Of a stretch of 64,000 bases of DNA, positions 59,043 to 64,000 are shown piece after piece (the first letter of the stretch is position 1; the number at the start of each line of letters is the position of its first letter). Under the pieces are notes generated by a model that worked only from the letters and a program-made list of their open reading frames with translations, ran no database searches and was not told the DNA's origin. A program made the position numbers and the translations under genes. Source of the stretch: Ricordea florida. Its lineage: Eukaryota; Cnidaria; Anthozoa; Corallimorpharia; Ricordeidae. Location: the NCBI GenBank assembly GCA_949710005.1, contig OX453274.1, positions 17,180,120 to 17,244,119 of the forward strand, in the 5' to 3' direction.

Positions 59043-59342
59043 GCGATAAGCGAAAATTTAAAACCTTCTTGTTGATAGTAGAAGTTAAGCTTTAGGTAAA
59101 ACACTGTCCGCTGCAATTTGAACGCTTTTGGTCAAATATCCCTGCATTTTTCTGTATTAATATAAATATTTCAAGCCACGTTTAAACATCATAACCAGAA
59201 TTAGTTAACACTATTACATTTGACAAGCATTGGACATGGTGAATGCTCAAGGCAACACGCTGCGTGGGCGCCGGCAGCCGGGCGAAACAAGTTCAGAGCG
59301 AGTAAGGCAAGTAAGCTCATTTAGTGAATTGTGAGCATTGTA

Positions 59343-62300
59343 TTGTAATGTACGTAACGCTGTAAGTGTCTGTTGATTAGTGACAATTAGCAATACAATT
59401 GTAAGTAACGCTGTAAGTGTCTGTTGATTAGTGACAGTTACAATACAATTGTAAGTAACGCTGTAAGTGACTGTTGATTGGTGACAGTTAGCAATACAAT
59501 TGTAAGTAACGCTGTAAGTGTCTGTTAATTAGTAATAGTTACCAATATAATTGTAAGTAACCCTGTAAGTGACTGTTGATAAGTGACAGTTACCAATATA
59601 ATTGTAAGTAACGCTCTAAGTGACTGTTGATAAGTGACAGTTACCAATATAATTGTGAGTAACGCTGTAAGTGTCTGTTTATTAGTGACAGTTACAATAC
59701 AATTGTAAGTAACGCTGTAACTGTCTCTTGATTAGTGACAGTTAGCAATACAATTGTAAGTAACGCTGTGTCTGTTGATTAGTGATAGTTACCAATACAA
59801 TTGTAACTAACGCTGTAAGTGACTGTTGATAAGTGACAGTTACCAATATAATTGTGAGTAACGCTGTAAGTGTCTGTTTATTAGTGACAGTTACAATACA
59901 ATTGTAAGTAACGCTGTAACTGTCTGTTGATTAGTGACAGTTAGCAATGCAATTGTAAGTAACGCTGTAAGTGTCTGTTGATTAGTGATAGTTACCAATA
60001 CAATTGCAAGTAACGCTGTAAGTGTCTGTTGATAAGTGACAGTTACCAATATAATTGTAAGTAACACTGTAAGTGTCTGTTGATAAGTGACAGTTACCAA
60101 TATAATTGCAAGTAACGCTGTAAGTGACTGTTGATAAGTGACAGTTAGCAATACAATTGTAAGTAACGCTGTAAGTGACTGTTGATTAGTGACAGTTACC
60201 AATACAATTGTAAGTAACGTGGTAAGTGTCTGTTGATTAGTGATAGTTACCAATACAATTGTAAGTAACGCTGTAAGTGTCTGTTGATAAGTGACAGTTA
60301 CCAATACAATTGTAAGTAACACTGTAAGTGACTGTTGATAAGTAACAGTTACCAATATAATTGTAAGTAACGCTGTAAGTGACTGTTGATAAGTGACAGT
60401 TAGCAATACAATTGTAAGTAACGCTGTAAGTGTCTGTTGATTAGTGACAGTTACCAATACAATTGTAAGTAACGCTGTAAGTGTCTGTTGATTAGTGACA
60501 GTTACCAATATCATTGTAAGTAACGCTCTAAGTCACTGTTGATAAGTGACAGTTACCAATATAATTGTGAGTAACGCCGTAAGTGTCTTTTTATTAGTGA
60601 CAGTTAGCAATACAATTGTAAGTAACGCTGTAAGTGACTGTTGATAAGTGACAGTTACCAATACAATTATAAGTAACGCTGTAAGTGTCTGTTGATAAGT
60701 GACAGTTACCAATACAATTGTAAGTAACGCTGTAAGTGTCTGTTGATAAGTGACAGTTACCAATATAATTGTGAGTAACGCTGTAAGTGTCTGTTTATTA
60801 GTGACAGTTAGCAATACAATTGTAAGTAACGCTGTAAGTGTCTGTTTATTAGTGACAGTTACCAATACAATTGTTGGTAACGCTGTAAGTGTCTGTTTAT
60901 TAGTGACAGTTACCAATATAATTGTAAGTAACGCTGTAAGTGTCTGTTTATTAGTGACAGTTACCAATATAATTGTAAGTAACGCTGTAAGTGACTGTTG
61001 ATAAGTGACAGTTACCAATACAATTGTAGGTAACGCTGTAAGTGACTGTTGATAAGTGACAGTTAGCAATACAATTGTAAGTAACGCTGTAAGTGACTGT
61101 CGATAAGTGACAGTTACCAATATAATTGTGAGTAACGCTGTAAGTGTCTGTTTATTAGTGACAGTTAGCAATACAATTGTAAGTAACGCTGTAAGTGACT
61201 GTTGATAAGTGACAGTTACCAATACAATTGTAGGTAACGCTGTAAGTCACTGTTAATAAGTGACATTTCGCAATACAATTGTAAGTAACGCTGTAAGTGT
61301 CTGTTGATAAGTCACAGTTACCAATATAATTGTAAGTAACGCTGTAAGTGTCTGTTTATTAGTGACAGTTAGCAATACAATTGTAAGTAACGCTGTAAGT
61401 GTCCGTTTATTAGTGACAGTTACCAATACAATTGTTGGTAACGCTGTAAGTGTCTGTTTATTAGTGACAATTACCAATATAATTGTAAGTAACGCTGTAA
61501 GTGTCTGTTTATTAGTGACAGTTACCAATACAATTGTTGGTAACGCTGTAAGTGTCTGTTCATTAGTGACAGTTACCAATATAATTGTAAGTAACGCTGT
61601 AAGTGTCTGTTTATTAGTGACAGTTAGCAATACAATTGTAAGTAACGCTGTAAGTGACTGTTGATAAGTGACAGTTACCAATACAATTGTAGGTAACGCT
61701 GTAAGTGACTGTTCATAAGTGACAGTTAGCAATACAATTGTAACTAACGCTGTAAGTGACTGTTGATAAGTGACAGTTACAAATATATTTGTGAGTAACG
61801 CTGTAAGTGTCTGTTTATTAGTGACAGTTAGCAATACAATTGTAAGTAACGCTGTAAGTGTCTGTTTATTAGTGACAGTTACCAATACAATTATTGGTAA
61901 CGCTGTAAGTGTCTGTTTATTAGTGACAGTTACCAATATAATTGTAAGTAACGCTATAAGTGTCTGTTTATTAGTGACAGTTACCAATATAATTGTAAGT
62001 AACGCTGTAAGTGACTGTTGATAAGTGACAGTTACCAATACAATTGTAGGTAACGCTGTAAGTGACTGTTGATAAGTGACAGTTAGCAATACAATTGTAA
62101 GTAAGGCTGTAAGTGACTGTTGATAAGTGACATTTACCAATATAATTGTGAGTAACGCTGTAAGTGTCTGTTTATTAGTGACAGTTAGCAATACAATTGT
62201 AAGTAACGCTGTAAGTGACTGTTGATAAGTGACAGTTACCAATACAATTGTATGTAACGCTGTAAGTGACTGTTGATAAGTGACAGTTTGCAATACAATT

Positions 62301-64000
62301 GTAAGTAACGCTGTAAGTGACTGTTGATAAGTGACAGTTAGCAATACAATTGTAAGTAACGCTGTAAGTGACTGTTTATAAGTGACAGTTACCAATACAA
62401 TTGTAGGTAACGCTGTAATTGAATGTTGATTAGTGACAGTTACCAATACAATTGTAGGTAACGCTGTAAGTGACTGTTGATTAGTGATAGTTACCAATAT
62501 AATTGTAAGTAACGCTGTAAGTGACTGTTGATAAGTGACAGTTACCAATATAATTGTAAGTAACGCTGTAAGTGACTGTTGATAAGTGACAGTTACCAAT
62601 ATAATTGTGAGTAACGCTGTAAGTGTCTGTTTATTAGTGACAGTTAGCAATACAATTGTAAGTAACGCTGTAAGTGTCTGTTTATTAGTGACAGTTACCA
62701 ATATAATTGTAAGTAACGCTGTAAGTGTCTGTTTATTAGTGACAGTTACCAATATAATTGTAGGTAACGCTGTAAGTGACTGTTGATAAGTGACAGTTAC
62801 CAATACAATTGTAGGTAACGCTGTAAGTGACTGTTGATAAGTGAAAGTTAGCAATACAATTGTAAGTAAGGCTGTAAGTGTCTGTTGATAAGTGACAGTT
62901 ACCAATATAATTGTAAGTAACGCTGTAAGTGTCTGTTTATTAGTGACAGTTAGCAATACAATTGTAAGTAACGCTGTAAGTGACTGTTGATAAGTGACAG
63001 TTACCAATATAATTGTAGGTAACGCTGTAAGTGACTGTTGATAAGTGACAGTTAGCAATACAATTGTAACTAACGCTGTAATTGACTCTTGATAAGTGAC
63101 AGTTACCAATATAATTGTGAGTAACGCTGTAAGTGTCTGTTTATTAGTGACAGTTAGCAATACAATTGTAAGTAACGCTGTAAGTGTCTGTTTATTAGTG
63201 ACAGTTACCAATACAATTGTTGGTAACGCTGTAAGTGTCTGTTTATTAGTGACAGTGACCAATATAATTGTAAGTAACGCTGGAAGTGTCTGTTTATTAG
63301 TGACAGTTAGCAATCCAATTGTAAGTAACGCTGTAAGTGACTGTTGATAAGTGACAGTTACCAATACAATTGTAGGTAACGCTGTAAGTGACTTTTCATA
63401 AGTGACAGTTAGCAATACAATTGTAACTAACGCTGTAAGTGACTGTTGATAAGTGACAGTTACCAATATATTTGTGAGTAACGCTGTAAGTGTCTGTTTA
63501 TTAGTGACAGTTAGCAATACAATTGTAAGTAACGCTGTAAGTGTCTGTTTATTAGTGACAGTTACCAATACAATTATTGGTAACGCTGTAAGTGTCTGTT
63601 TATTAGTGACAGTTACCAATATAATTGTAAGTAACGCTATAAGTGTCTGTTTATTAGTGACAGTTACCAATATAATTGTAAGTAACGCTGTAAGTGACTG
63701 TTGATAAGTGACAGTTACCAATACAATTGTAGGTAACGCTGTAAGTGACTGTTGATAAGTGACAGTTAGCAATACAATTGTAAGTAAGGCTGTAAGTGAC
63801 TGTTGATAAGTGACAGTTACCAATATAATTGTGAGTAACGCTGTAAGTGTCTGTTTATTAGTGACAGTTAGCAATACAATTGTAAGTAACGCTGTAAGTG
63901 ACTGTTGATAAGTGATAGTTACCAATATAATTGTAAGTAACGCTGTAAGTGACTGTTGATAAGTGACAGTTACCAATATAATTGTAAGTAACGCTGTAAG
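59343..64000 (+). repeat. 51-bp satellite/minisatellite array, about 90 units
   Basis: Unit about 51 bases: TAAGTAACGCTGTAAGTGAC, TGTTGATAAGTGACAGTTAC, CAATACAATTG, with regular variants (TGTCTGTTTATTAG, AATATAATTG, GTTGG, GTGAG, GTTAGC). It runs off the right edge. Because 51 is a multiple of 3, it is open on the minus strand over long stretches (207, 229 and 907 codons), encoding about 17-residue repeats such as VTVTNKQTLTALLTIIL. These look like by-products of the repeat, not genes. Confidence 0.93.

Noticed and set aside
59891..63976. Very long open frames in the satellite (up to 907 codons, minus strand, and several on the plus strand)
   Set aside because: They follow from a 51-bp unit with no stop in some frames. 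The peptides are pure unit translation without start context, splice sites or family resemblance.
59343..64000. Possible CRISPR-like array
   Set aside because: Units are tandem with no unique spacers, and the context is a eukaryotic gene.

Overview
The window looks like a metazoan nuclear genome, most probably an anthozoan cnidarian such as a stony coral (inferred). It is AT-rich, with long introns, GT-AG splice sites, a receptor tyrosine kinase with typical cnidarian wording, and a dense load of transposons and virus-derived DNA. I see no prokaryotic gene organisation.

The one host gene I can follow runs on the plus strand from 9383 to 59042. It is a receptor tyrosine kinase whose 5' end lies outside the window. 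Eighteen exons with compatible phases encode two Ig domains, three fibronectin type III domains, a membrane segment, a juxtamembrane region and a complete tyrosine kinase domain ending at a TAA at 59040-59042 (927 residues in the window). About 47 kb of this 50-kb span is intron, filled with mobile DNA.

Region by region. 1-450: two divergent candidate first exons. 840-1850: 3' end of a Penelope-like element with a GIY-YIG domain, direct repeats and a hammerhead-ribozyme core. 1950-3850 and 7860-8575: LINE fragments. 5000-5290: Helitron scrap. 5770-7310: decayed virus-like element with a packaging ATPase. 10238-11110: TIR element. 11790-11983: 18S rRNA fragment. 12100-13620: decayed element with YqaJ nuclease and DDE transposase. 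16046-18873: TTAA-flanked element with a THAP domain. 21270-38181: a virus-like element (polinton-like-virus type) with short terminal inverted repeats, encoding a family B DNA polymerase fragment, an SF1-type helicase and a cluster of virion-type proteins. It is split by a LINE insertion, which is itself split by an 8.4-kb TTAA-flanked transposon with about 640-bp inverted repeats and an apparently intact six-exon transposase-like gene (23297-31695). 41-43.4 kb: foldback elements. 43708-48915: another TTAA-flanked element with unidentified candidate exons. 49621-56519: near-complete BEL/Pao LTR retrotransposon with a 5-bp target duplication. 57600-58150: Helitron-type coiled-coil repeat. 59343-64000: a 51-bp satellite, about 90 copies, running off the window.

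The best candidates for something undescribed are the TTAA transposon and its transposase, the virus-like element combining a PolB/helicase module with cnidarian-type capsid genes, the 5.2-kb TTAA element with unknown exons, and the satellite in which each unit carries up to two GTAAGT splice-donor motifs. All assignments come from reading the sequence and remembered family patterns; no database search was possible.
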